A DNA stretch of 20,182 nucleotides from Candidatus Staskawiczbacteria bacterium (GCA_943357015.1 CALRFZ010000014.1:1-20182); one strand, 5' to 3'; positions 1 to 6,061 are shown, numbered from the stretch's first letter. The notes: generated by a model from the letters alone, not told the origin. Made by a program: numbers and translations.

Positions 1-112
1 CTCCGTACTTCAATTTCAACGACGACAAGGTCAAGTTCGACACGAAGCATGTGTCCAATGCCAACGACAACTATGGCACTGCCTCCGCCCTCGTCCCGAA
101 GTCTCTCTCAAA
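1..112 (+). repeat. Putative DGR variable repeat (VR) with GC-rich IMH-like tail
   Basis: Adenine-rich codons at 3-77 are followed by an almost adenine-free GC-rich run (about 79-104), then GAAGTCTCTCTCA. This is the usual layout of a VR: mutable adenine positions first, then a fixed G/C-rich segment and the initiation-of-mutagenic-homing region. Several codons (ACG, CAT, TCC, GAC) could derive from AAG, AAT or AAC by changes at adenines only. The left boundary is outside the window, and no second copy (template repeat) was found on either strand here, so VR identity is inferred from context. Confidence 0.45.
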
Positions 113-134
113 TGCAAAAGGCATTCATTTCTGA
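1..134 (+). CDS. C-terminal end of a DGR target protein (partial, cut by window start)
   Basis: An open frame runs from the left edge (first full codon at 3) to TGA at 132-134, giving the last 43 residues of a protein. The tail contains FDTKHV followed by NANDNYG, then ASALVPKSL. From memory, this resembles the C-terminal variable end of C-type-lectin/FGE-like target proteins of CPR diversity-generating retroelements. An Avd gene and a DGR-type reverse transcriptase follow immediately, which supports the reading. The stretch is much richer in G and C than the rest of the window, and its codons are rich in AAC/AAT/GAC, as expected where template adenines are mutagenised. The stop codon lies inside the terminator hairpin. 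Only the C-terminus is visible, so the full domain structure is unknown. The same stretch could instead be the template repeat; without a second copy this cannot be decided. Confidence 0.62.
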   Translation, partial: PYFNFNDDKVKFDTKHVSNANDNYGTASALVPKSLSNAKGIHF

Positions 135-144
135 GTGCCTTTTG
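116..144. terminator. Bidirectional terminator between DGR target gene and avd
   Basis: The arms AAAAGGCATTCA (116-127) and TGAGTGCCTTTT (132-143) pair with one G-T wobble around a TTTC loop. A T-rich run follows on the plus strand, and the A-run on the left gives U-residues for the minus strand. It lies between two convergent genes, the target gene (plus) and avd (minus), and contains the stop codon of the target gene. Confidence 0.75.
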
Positions 145-146
145 TT

Positions 147-500
147 TTATTTATTGGTTGTAGAACGGATCCAGCCGCCAAGCATTCTTCCTATTTCATC
201 AAGTGGCTCCTGCAGAGTCACGTATTTTTTATTATCTATCGCACCCACATCCTTCATTAATCGTATGAGCATTTTTAGAATATTGAGTTTTAAGCTAATT
301 TTTTCCAGTATGGGTGTCTTCTCAAATTTTGGTTTATAGCTGGCTGAAAGTATTCCTTCCAGAATTTCTATTAAAAGGCTTTCGGACTTTTGCCATATGG
401 TATACTTATCCTGCTTTGGAATAGTGGTTCTTAACGCATAAAACGCCTTATATAGGTCATAGGTTTTTTTGAATATTGGTGTCTCAGATTCTTCTGCCAT
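147..500 (-). CDS. avd: Avd-like four-helix-bundle protein, DGR accessory variability determinant
   Basis: 117 aa. The start PIFKKTYDLYKAFYALRTTIPK, the middle ESLLIEILEGILSA and the end DEIGRMLGGWIRS are the signature segments of the bacterial Avd / S23-like four-helix-bundle family (patterns recalled, not searched). Avd forms a basic pentamer that binds the DGR reverse transcriptase and the template RNA and is needed for mutagenic cDNA synthesis. Lys/Arg-rich helices are visible throughout. The usual family length is 110-130 aa, so it appears complete. The start ATG is the complement of 498-500, with only a weak purine stretch upstream. It is divergent from the reverse transcriptase, with 17 bp between starts, whereas classic DGRs have avd and RT on the same strand. 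It converges on the target gene across the terminator at 116-144. Confidence 0.85.
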   Translation of the reverse strand: MAEESETPIFKKTYDLYKAFYALRTTIPKQDKYTIWQKSESLLIEILEGILSASYKPKFEKTPILEKISLKLNILKMLIRLMKDVGAIDNKKYVTLQEPLDEIGRMLGGWIRSTTNK

Positions 501-517
501 GATTTTTTCTTTATGTT

Positions 518-1561
518 ATGAATACCCACAAAAACTTATTCGAAAATATTGTCCATCCCGAAAATCTCTTCTGGGCCTGGGATTCTTTTAAGCAAGGCAA
601 ACGAAATAAAAAAGATGTCCGGCTTTTTGAATTTAACCTTGAAGAAAATATCTTTAAACTCCAGCGGGATTTAAAAAATAAAACATATCGGCACGGCAAC
701 TATCATTCTTTTACTATTTCTGATCCCAAGCCCAGAAATATTAACAAGGCTCAGGTAAGGGATCGCATTGTGCACCATGCGGTTTTCCAGGTTTTAAATC
801 CAATCTTTGAAGACGGATTTATTCCAACATCTTTTTCATGTAGGGTGGATTATGGCACCCATAAGGGAGTTCGAGTTTTGCAGGATATATTAAGAAAGGT
901 GAGTAGGAATGGTACTAGGCAATGCTTTGCATTAAAGTGTGATATTAAAAATTTTTTTGATACGATTGATCATGATATTCTTTTTTCAATATTGACTAGA
1001 AAAATACGGGACACAGACACCAATAATCTTTTGTGGGAAATTATATTCAGCTTTTCTTCCCATTATTCCGATGCAGTTCATAAAAAAGGTGTGCCGATAG
1101 GGAATTTGACTTCCCAGATTTTTGCTAATGTGTATATGAACAAGTTTGATCAGTTTATAAAAAATGAATTACGGGTAAAATATTATTTAAGGTATACAGA
1201 TGACTTTTTGATTATTTCAGAAAATAAGGAATATCTGGAAAATCTTCTGCCAAGAATTACCGTGTTTTTACAAGAAAATCTCTTGTTGAAAATCCATGAA
1301 GACAAAACGAAAATAAGAAAGGTGAGACAGGGGATAGACTTTCTTGGCTATGTTGATTTTGTAAAATACAAGCTAGTTAGGAATAAAACCAAGAAGCGGA
1401 TTTTAAAAAAGTTCCACGATAAAATAAAGGACTATCAGAGCGGGATTATTTCAAAAAATTCCCTTTCTCAGTCGTTGCAATCGTACTTGGGCTTTTTGTC
1501 TCATGCCGATTCTCATGAAACCCAGGAGTATTTTAAACATAAATTCTGGTCACTGGATTAG
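518..1561 (+). CDS. Diversity-generating retroelement reverse transcriptase
   Basis: 347 aa, the normal size for a DGR RT. Visible motifs: RDRIVHHAVF (81-90) and SCRVDYGTHKG (107-117) before the palm; motif 3 LKCDIKNFFDTIDHDIL with catalytic Asp142; motif 4 IGNLTSQ (194-200), the DGR-specific form of the QGxxxSP seen in other retroelement RTs; YTDD at 226-229 (catalytic Asp pair); and GIDFLGY at 272-278. There is no endonuclease or maturase domain. The enzyme copies the template repeat RNA with errors at adenines, and the cDNA replaces the variable repeat of the target gene. ATG at 518 was chosen because homology starts directly (MNTHKNLFENI). There is no Shine-Dalgarno. Any promoter must lie within avd, because only 17 bp separate the two divergent genes. 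Confidence 0.95.
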   Translation: MNTHKNLFENIVHPENLFWAWDSFKQGKRNKKDVRLFEFNLEENIFKLQRDLKNKTYRHGNYHSFTISDPKPRNINKAQVRDRIVHHAVFQVLNPIFEDGFIPTSFSCRVDYGTHKGVRVLQDILRKVSRNGTRQCFALKCDIKNFFDTIDHDILFSILTRKIRDTDTNNLLWEIIFSFSSHYSDAVHKKGVPIGNLTSQIFANVYMNKFDQFIKNELRVKYYLRYTDDFLIISENKEYLENLLPRITVFLQENLLLKIHEDKTKIRKVRQGIDFLGYVDFVKYKLVRNKTKKRILKKFHDKIKDYQSGIISKNSLSQSLQSYLGFLSHADSHETQEYFKHKFWSLD

Positions 1562-1566
1562 TATTT

Positions 1567-1584
1567 TGGGCAATAAAAAGCCCA
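1567..1584 (+). other. Small hairpin just after the RT stop
   Basis: TGGGC (1567-1571) and GCCCA (1580-1584) pair around an AATAAAAA loop six bases after the RT stop. No T-run follows, so it is probably a stabiliser or part of a larger fold rather than a terminator. Confidence 0.4.
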
Positions 1585-1629
1585 CCACAGGTAGTAGCCG
1601 AAGCCACTCGTACAAGTTTCCAAGTACGG

Positions 1630-1678
1630 CAGAAGATGCGACCCAACGATGGGTTCTTTATGCATCTTCTGACTTTTT
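1630..1678 (+). terminator. Long branched hairpin with T-run, terminator of the RT transcript
   Basis: The outer arms CAGAAGATGC (1630-1639) and GCATCTTCTG (1662-1671) are perfectly complementary over 10 bp. Inside, ACCCA/TGGGT (1641-1645/1650-1654) closes an ACGA loop. ACTTTTTG follows. The region 1562-1852 has no convincing gene; this structure, the smaller hairpin at 1567-1584 and the promoter/operator of the next gene are what it holds. The stretch about 1580-1680 is more GC-rich than its surroundings, so it may also be a structured RNA linked to the retroelement. Confidence 0.65.
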
Positions 1679-1775
1679 GCCATACCTTTGAAATTTCTTT
1701 CAAAAGTTTAGGCTTCCATATTAAATTATTGAATTAATGTTACAACTTTCGGCGGTGTTTTTCCAACGCTAGCCA

Positions 1776-1804
1776 TTGACATAGATTGGGGACAGCGCTA
1801 TATT
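1776..1804 (+). promoter_or_regulatory. Sigma-70-type promoter of the ArsR-like gene
   Basis: A perfect -35 TTGACA (1776-1781) lies 17 bp from TATATT (1799-1804). Transcription would start near 1811, about 40 nt before the ATG at 1853. A second -10-like TATAAT (1847-1852) abuts the start codon but has no partnered -35. Confidence 0.75.
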
Positions 1805-1815
1805 GAAAGTGAGGT

Positions 1816-1845
1816 TAGTTTATGGGTTTGTAAACTACTAAACTA
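1816..1845. promoter_or_regulatory. Inverted-repeat operator candidate before the ArsR-like gene
   Basis: TAGTTTA (1816-1822) and TAAACTA (1831-1837) form a perfect inverted repeat with an 8-bp spacer. A third TAAACTA half-site follows at 1839-1845. The array sits just downstream of the predicted transcription start. Winged-helix ArsR-type repressors bind such inverted repeats as dimers, so autoregulation by the adjacent gene is the natural reading. Binding itself is inferred. Confidence 0.55.
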
Positions 1846-1852
1846 GTATAAT

Positions 1853-2158
1853 ATGAAAACAATATTGCCAAAGGAGGCGTTTCATAAGAACGCTCATATC
1901 TATAAAATTCTATCTCATCATAAACGATTGGAAATTCTTAACTTACTGAAAGATAAGGAATTGTCCGTTGAGGAAATCTTGAAAGCTGTTAAAATTCTTA
2001 AATCTAATTTGTCTCAGCATTTAGCAATTTTACGGCATAATGGGTTAGTAAAAACTCGAAAAGATGGGCTAAGTGTCCATTATAAAATTGTGGATAAAAG
2101 AATTATAGAGCCTTGTAAAATTCTCCACAAACTGCGAATTAAGCATATTGTAAGTTAG
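1853..2158 (+). CDS. ArsR/winged-helix family transcriptional regulator
   Basis: 101 aa. IYKILSHHKRLEILNLLKDKELSVEEILKAV is the ArsR-type N-terminal helix pair, SNLSQHLAILRHNGLVKTRKDG is the recognition helix and start of the wing, and VHYKIVD is the wing strand. It should bind DNA as a dimer and act as a repressor. The ELCVCDL-type cysteine metal site of classic ArsR/SmtB sensors is replaced by ELSVEEIL, and only one Cys is present (near the C-terminus), so a metal-sensing role is not supported. The gene has a strong promoter and an inverted-repeat operator directly upstream, and is followed by a surface-protein gene after 59 bp. The SD-like AAGGAGG at 1871-1877 is inside the coding frame and has no start codon behind it, so ATG 1853 is kept. 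Confidence 0.85.
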   Translation: MKTILPKEAFHKNAHIYKILSHHKRLEILNLLKDKELSVEEILKAVKILKSNLSQHLAILRHNGLVKTRKDGLSVHYKIVDKRIIEPCKILHKLRIKHIVS

Positions 2159-2217
2159 TTAATTTATAGTTTAAAAGTAAAAAGTCAAACATATATTATT
2201 AATAATTTTAAAAATAT

Positions 2218-3387
2218 ATGACTACAAAAACAACTTTAAAAATATTGTTAATTGCAACATTTTTACCATTTACTCTTTTTTGCTTTGGTAATTACACGTT
2301 GGCAGTGGGAAGTCCTCAGGTGCAAACCAATCCTGCGTCAAATGTGCAAAATACTTCGGTAATTTTAAATGGTAATTTGTCTGATTTGGGTGGGTATGGA
2401 TTTGCCAGTGTTTGGTTTCAGTTTGGCGTAGATTCTAATTACGTAAATACCACTAGTCCTGTTAATCAAAGTTATGCGGGAAATTTTAGTCAGCAGGTAT
2501 TTAATTTGGCGCCCAATCAAACATTTCATTATCGCGCTGTAGCTCAAAATGGCTATGGAATTTACTATGGACAGGATGTAACATTTTTTACCGGCCCAAT
2601 AGGCGCCAGTCAAATTACAGTTAACGCTGGGCCTAGTCTTTATTTAGTCTCAGGTCAAAGTGGGGTTTTGCAAGGATATGCCTATGACTCTGGTGGAAGT
2701 TACTTAAATTTTTTGTGGACTTGCACAGGGGGAAGCCTTTCAAATTACAATATTGTTCAGCCAACTTATACCGCGCCCAATATTAATCAATACTCTAGTC
2801 AAGTAACTTATACATGCAGACTTACTGCAACTAATGCTTCTGGCCAATCAAACTTTGGGCAGGTTAATGTGTATGTTAATTATAGTGGAAATAATTATGC
2901 AGGTTTAAATGTTCAAACTAATCCTGCAACCTATACATATAATAATCAAGCTACTTTAAATGGCTATGTTAATGGTGGCAGTTTATACAATCTTTATGGT
3001 TGGTTTGAGTGGGGAACTGATACAAATTATGGTTACCAGTCACTTCATCAAGCTTTGCAGTATTCGGGGAGTTTTACGCAAAATATTGCTAATTTAACTG
3101 CCAATCAAGTTTATCACTATCGCGCAGTGGCGCAAAACAATTATGGCATTATAACTTATGGTCAAGATATGACTTTTGTCAGTACTGGTTATACAACTAG
3201 TTACATTCCACCAATTAACCCAACATTTTTTAGCACTGCCACAAATATTTCTACTGGATTAACTAATGATATTTTGACTGATTCGTTTTTTTTGCCATTG
3301 ATTTTGATTGTTGTCGTAGTATGGATTTGGAGATCAAAAATGGGTTATAATATTATTAAACAACTTAAATTTGCACTGGTAAAATAA
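2218..3387 (+). CDS. Secreted, membrane-anchored surface protein with Ig/Fn3-like repeats
   Basis: 389 aa. Residues about 8-30 form a signal peptide (LKILLIATFLPFTLFCFG). Two homologous repeats, about 35-126 and 232-323, both start VQTNPA and end with FHYRAVAQN or YHYRAVAQN, then YGI, YGQD and TF, a beta-sandwich (Fn3-like) pattern. Between them (about 132-222) is a PKD/Ig-like domain with two Cys (169, 200) that could form a disulfide. A C-terminal TM helix (about 357-372, LPLILIVVVVWIW) ends in a basic cytoplasmic tail, so the protein would be displayed outside the membrane. It is rich in Asn, Tyr and Thr. It lies between the regulator and a Cys-containing membrane protein, which might serve its disulfide (inference). 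The exact ligand or role is not recognised. Confidence 0.75.
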   Translation: MTTKTTLKILLIATFLPFTLFCFGNYTLAVGSPQVQTNPASNVQNTSVILNGNLSDLGGYGFASVWFQFGVDSNYVNTTSPVNQSYAGNFSQQVFNLAPNQTFHYRAVAQNGYGIYYGQDVTFFTGPIGASQITVNAGPSLYLVSGQSGVLQGYAYDSGGSYLNFLWTCTGGSLSNYNIVQPTYTAPNINQYSSQVTYTCRLTATNASGQSNFGQVNVYVNYSGNNYAGLNVQTNPATYTYNNQATLNGYVNGGSLYNLYGWFEWGTDTNYGYQSLHQALQYSGSFTQNIANLTANQVYHYRAVAQNNYGIITYGQDMTFVSTGYTTSYIPPINPTFFSTATNISTGLTNDILTDSFFLPLILIVVVVWIWRSKMGYNIIKQLKFALVK

Positions 3388-3410
3388 TCACTTAATTAAA
3401 ATTCAATTTT

Positions 3411-3830
3411 ATGAAAAGAATAACTTTTATTTCGGGAGTCGCGGGCATGTTATTTGCCGGCTATATGAGCATGGTAAAATTATTAAGCGATACCTGTGCT
3501 TTTGATAGGCCGTGTCCATATTTTATGGGTTTGCCAGCTTGCTATTATGGTTTTGCGATGTTTTTTAGCATTGTTCTTTTTCTTATTCTTGATAAATGGA
3601 AGGTTATTGAAGAAAAAACCGCGGAAATTACGGTATTGTTAGTTTCAATGCTAGGAATTCTATTTTCAGGATATTTTACTTTACAGGAATTGCCAACTCT
3701 ATTTAGTAAAGGTTTTGGTGCTTACTTTTTTGGATTGCCAACCTGTACGCTAGGACTTATTATTTATATTGCTATCTTCATTCCAGCTTTAATGGTATTT
3801 ACGCAAAATAATATTAAAAAAAATATATAA
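3411..3830 (+). CDS. Four-TM membrane protein with duplicated GLPxC motif (VKOR/DsbB-like possibility)
   Basis: 139 aa with four hydrophobic segments. It is an internal duplication: GMLFAGYM (12-19) matches GILFSGYF (82-89), and MGLPACYYGFAM (39-50) matches FGLPTCTLGLII (107-118). The first half also carries C29 and C35 (CAFDRPCP), giving Cys 29, 35, 44 and 112. Paired cysteines near membrane boundaries in a small helical bundle recall vitamin-K-epoxide-reductase/DsbB-type disulfide oxidases, but the canonical CxxC motif is absent, so that is only a possibility. It follows the surface-protein gene by 23 bp on the same strand, and that protein has a likely disulfide. Confidence 0.6.
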   Translation: MKRITFISGVAGMLFAGYMSMVKLLSDTCAFDRPCPYFMGLPACYYGFAMFFSIVLFLILDKWKVIEEKTAEITVLLVSMLGILFSGYFTLQELPTLFSKGFGAYFFGLPTCTLGLIIYIAIFIPALMVFTQNNIKKNI

Positions 3831-3834
3831 TATT

Positions 3835-3990
3835 ATGATTGATAATAATAAAAAATTTCAAAAGGCTAAATTACATTTTGATAATTTTAGACAAAAATTA
3901 ATTGTGCGAGTATGGAGCTTGGCAAAACGGTTAGATCCAAAAACCTTAAGAGAAGAGACTAAAAAACAAAAGGGTCAGTTTAAAAAGTAA
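3835..3990 (+). CDS. Small basic protein of unknown function (51 aa)
   Basis: ATG at 3835, four bases after the preceding stop, runs to TAA at 3988-3990. It is highly charged: IDNNKKFQKAKLHFDNF, then RVWSLAKRLDPKTLREETKK. It looks like one or two amphipathic helices with a Lys-rich tail; no family is recognised. Tight spacing with the four-TM gene and the terminator directly behind suggest it is the last gene of the 2218-3990 unit. It could be spurious, since it is short and has no ribosome binding site. Confidence 0.5.
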   Translation: MIDNNKKFQKAKLHFDNFRQKLIVRVWSLAKRLDPKTLREETKKQKGQFKK

Positions 3991-4009
3991 TTATGTTTAA
4001 AGTTATATA

Positions 4010-4045
4010 CACCTTAATGTATAATATTTTTAAGGTGGATTTTTT
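4010..4045 (+). terminator. Rho-independent terminator after the surface-protein unit
   Basis: CACCTTAA (4010-4017) pairs perfectly with TTAAGGTG (4030-4037), and GATTTTTT follows. Confidence 0.75.
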
Positions 4046-4050
4046 GAGTT

Positions 4051-4080
4051 TTGAAATTAAAATGTTACACTTAGTTTAAT
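4051..4080 (+). promoter_or_regulatory. Promoter candidate for mltG
   Basis: TTGAAA (4051-4056) lies 18 bp from TTTAAT (4075-4080, five of six matches to the -10 consensus), about 35 bp before the mltG ATG and directly after a terminator. Confidence 0.5.
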
Positions 4081-4115
4081 AAATTATTTTTACTAGTCTT
4101 TAAAAATTAAGTTAA

Positions 4116-5123
4116 ATGGATATTAAGGCAAGGGAAGATTTTAAAATTTGGGTTGGCGTCATTTTGGGCGTTTTTTTGTTGGTGGTTTTGTGGGGGATAT
4201 TGGTGCCATATTCCCTGCAACCTTTGCCGGAATCAAATTATATGGTGACAAAGGGTTTTGGATATAAAGAAATTGGGCGTGACTTGGAACAAAAAAAAAT
4301 TATTAGAAGTGCGATTTTTTTTAATTTATATGTTTTAATTTCTGGCAACCACAATAATTTACAAGCCGGAAATTATGAAATTTCTCCGTCTATGTCAGTT
4401 GTAAAAATTGCTCAGAAAATTGCAAATGGGCAAGTGGCTAGAAACAATATTATTATTATTGAAGGTTTTAGTGTAAAAGATATTGGTAATTATTTAGAAA
4501 GTAAAAATATTGGCAGTAACAAGGATTTTTTAGCGATAGTTAAAAAAGATTTTTCTAGTCAGTATTCATTTTTAAAAGATAAACCCAAAAAATTAAACTT
4601 GGAAGGGTATTTATTTCCTGATACTTATGATGTTGGCAAAGCGCCCACGCAAGAAGCTTTGGTGATTAATATGTTATCAAACTTTGATCGCAAATTGACT
4701 CTGGATTTAAAGAAGGAAATTGCGCGTCAAAAAAAATCTATATTTGAAATTATTACCATGGCTTCAATTCTAGAAAAAGAAGTTAAGTCTATTAATGATA
4801 AAAAAATTGTGGCGGGAATATTGTGGAAACGTATAGATAGTAATATGGGTTTAAATGTTGATTCTACAATAAATTATATTACCGGTAAAAGTGATGCCAG
4901 TGTTTTAATTAAAGATACGCAAATTAATTCACCATATAATACCTATAAGTATCGGGGTTTGCCGTTGGGTCCAATTTGTAATCCCGGTATGGATAGTATT
5001 TTGGCCGCTATTTACCCAACTCAAAGCGATTGGTGGTACTATTTGTCTGCGACCAAAACAGGGGAGACGATTTTTAGTAAAACTTTAGAAGAACATAATG
5101 CGTCAGCATTAAAATATTTATAA
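4116..5123 (+). CDS. mltG: Endolytic murein transglycosylase MltG (YceG-like)
   Basis: 335 aa, the usual length. One N-terminal TM helix (about 12-31) anchors the protein, with the enzyme outside. A LysM-like region follows (about 42-108), then the catalytic YceG domain: LEGYLFPDTY (162-171), MASILEKE (215-222, with E220 at the position of the catalytic Glu), NVDSTINYI, and SPYNTYKYRGLPLGPICNPG. MltG cleaves nascent glycan strands and sets their length near the inner membrane. No Shine-Dalgarno is visible before ATG 4116; homology and the TM segment start here. It is a single-gene unit between its own promoter and the promoter of the L10 operon, and it fits with the division and wall genes further downstream. 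Confidence 0.95.
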   Translation: MDIKAREDFKIWVGVILGVFLLVVLWGILVPYSLQPLPESNYMVTKGFGYKEIGRDLEQKKIIRSAIFFNLYVLISGNHNNLQAGNYEISPSMSVVKIAQKIANGQVARNNIIIIEGFSVKDIGNYLESKNIGSNKDFLAIVKKDFSSQYSFLKDKPKKLNLEGYLFPDTYDVGKAPTQEALVINMLSNFDRKLTLDLKKEIARQKKSIFEIITMASILEKEVKSINDKKIVAGILWKRIDSNMGLNVDSTINYITGKSDASVLIKDTQINSPYNTYKYRGLPLGPICNPGMDSILAAIYPTQSDWWYYLSATKTGETIFSKTLEEHNASALKYL

Positions 5124-5134
5124 GAAGATTTTTA

Positions 5135-5163
5135 TTGACATTTTTACTAATATGGACTAATAT
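5135..5163 (+). promoter_or_regulatory. Promoter of the rplJ-rplL operon
   Basis: Perfect TTGACA (5135-5140), 17-bp spacer, TAATAT (5158-5163). It directly precedes the L10 leader. Confidence 0.7.
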
Positions 5164-5178
5164 TTAATCATATTAAGA

Positions 5179-5301
5179 AGCCGTAGACAATAGGTATTCC
5201 TATATAATAATATGGAAATAAATCCTATCGAGGTGAAGCGTTTTTATTTGCACAAGTCAAATAAAGCGAGTTCAAATGTCTGCAGGTCGCAGGCTTTTTT
5301 T
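5179..5301 (+). ncRNA. L10 ribosomal-protein leader with attenuator hairpin
   Basis: AGCCGTAGAC (5179-5188) can pair with GTCTGC plus AGGCT on the 3' side (5278-5283, 5291-5295), enclosing the conserved-looking TAGGTATTCC and CCTATCGAGGTGAAG elements typical of L10-leader RNAs upstream of rplJ. The alternative 3' hairpin GTCTGC(5278-5283)/GCAGGC(5289-5294) with loop AGGTC, followed by seven T, is a compact terminator. L10 (with L12) binding to the leader would choose between forms, so excess L10-L12 complex shuts down its own operon. Motif recognition is from memory; position and terminator support it strongly. Confidence 0.8.
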
Positions 5302-5309
5302 GTAAAATA

Positions 5310-5421
5310 ACTAATGACTAAGCTCTAATGACCAGTGAAAGCCCTAATAATTTAATTTCCAAAAAGTTTTGGGGTTTGATAAATTAGGACTTGATTGGGA
5401 ATTGGATATTGGGAATTAATT
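5310..5421. repeat. Two degenerate heptamer arrays in the rplJ 5' region
   Basis: Four 7-nt units at 5310-5337 (first two ACTAATG, ACTAAGC) and four at 5394-5421 (ATTGGGA at 5394 and again at 5408). The second array ends four bases before the rplJ start codon and takes the place where a ribosome binding site would be. No open reading frame of note lies in 5302-5424. Confidence 0.6.
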
Positions 5422-5424
5422 GAT

Positions 5425-5928
5425 ATGGCATTAACTAAAGGAAAAAAAGTAAAGTCTCTAGCGAGCTTAAAAGAGAAAATTGCCAAACAAAAATCAGTTA
5501 TTTTTGCTGATTTTGCTAAAGTGAATTCTGCGGATTTATTTAAATTGCGACAAGAATTAAAAGAGAATGGCTGTTCGTTAAAAGTCGGTAAGAAAACTTT
5601 GGTAAGAATAGCTTTTGGACAATCAGGAATTTCATTTTGGAATCTGATGAAAAAGTCTATTCCTGGACAGTTAGCCTTGGTATTTGGAATTGAAGATGAA
5701 ATTGCGCCAGCTAGAATAGCAAATAAATTTGCAAAAACCAATGAGAATTTTAAAATTCTTGGCGGAATTTTTGAAAACAGATTTATTGACAGAGAAAGAG
5801 CATTGGTTTTAGCTAACCTGCCAACTCGCAATGAATTATTGGGTAGACTACTGGGTTCACTTTCTAGTTCAACAGTAGGTTTTGTGAGAGTATTAGATAA
5901 AATTAGAGAAAGTAAAGAAAAAATATAA
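5425..5928 (+). CDS. rplJ: 50S ribosomal protein L10
   Basis: 167 aa from ATG 5425 (MALTKGKKVKSLASLKEKI). An upstream in-frame ATG at 5395 would add 10 non-conserved residues that overlap the heptamer array, so the shorter start is preferred. SVIFADFAKVNSADLFKLRQEL and KVGKKTLVRIAF are core L10 segments for rRNA binding; the C-terminal helix (about 135-167) would carry the L12 dimers of the ribosomal stalk. It is preceded by an L10 leader and followed by rplL. The gap to rplL is 147 bp, long for this operon, and holds a large inverted repeat. No Shine-Dalgarno. Confidence 0.95.
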   Translation: MALTKGKKVKSLASLKEKIAKQKSVIFADFAKVNSADLFKLRQELKENGCSLKVGKKTLVRIAFGQSGISFWNLMKKSIPGQLALVFGIEDEIAPARIANKFAKTNENFKILGGIFENRFIDRERALVLANLPTRNELLGRLLGSLSSSTVGFVRVLDKIRESKEKI

Positions 5929-6061
5929 TTTGAAATTTACAATTTGAAATTTGAAATCAATTTGAAATAATGCAAATTTGAAATGATTGAAATGCGAAAA
6001 CGTTTTTTAAATTTAATCATTCTAATATTTAGTATTAATTTCAAATTGTAAATTTCAAATT
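5927..6061. repeat. 25-bp perfect inverted repeat built of heptamers, between rplJ and rplL
   Basis: Bases 5927-5951 and 6037-6061 are exact reverse complements over 25 bp. The left arm is tandem AATTTGA-type heptamers and the right arm AATTTCA-type heptamers, each with one variant unit (AATTTAC, AATTGTA) at the matching place. The arms start in the rplJ stop codon and end 14 bases before the rplL ATG. The loop of 85 nt is AT-rich. In RNA this forms a long weak stem that could affect processing or translation of rplL relative to rplJ. Confidence 0.85.

Noticed and set aside
81..95. CTCCGCCCTCG shared between the DGR end and 20046-20056, possible template repeat at the right edge
   Set aside because: Similarity ends after about 15 bases with one mismatch and the flanks are unrelated; both regions are just C-rich.
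49..339. 96-aa plus-strand open frame overlapping the DGR target end and avd
   Set aside because: It reads through the terminator and antisense to avd, in a different frame from the target tail; no family resemblance.
1503..1691. Open frame overlapping the RT end
   Set aside because: It is produced by the RT in another frame and then runs through the terminator hairpin; no conserved protein pattern.
1871..1877. AAGGAGG, a perfect-looking Shine-Dalgarno in the ArsR-like gene
   Set aside because: No ATG, GTG or TTG follows at a usable distance, and homology begins upstream; taken as coincidence with Lys-Glu codons.
5212..5310. 32-codon open frame inside the L10 leader, possible leader peptide
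   Set aside because: It overlaps the conserved leader elements and terminator stem; no regulatory codon run; structure explains the sequence better.
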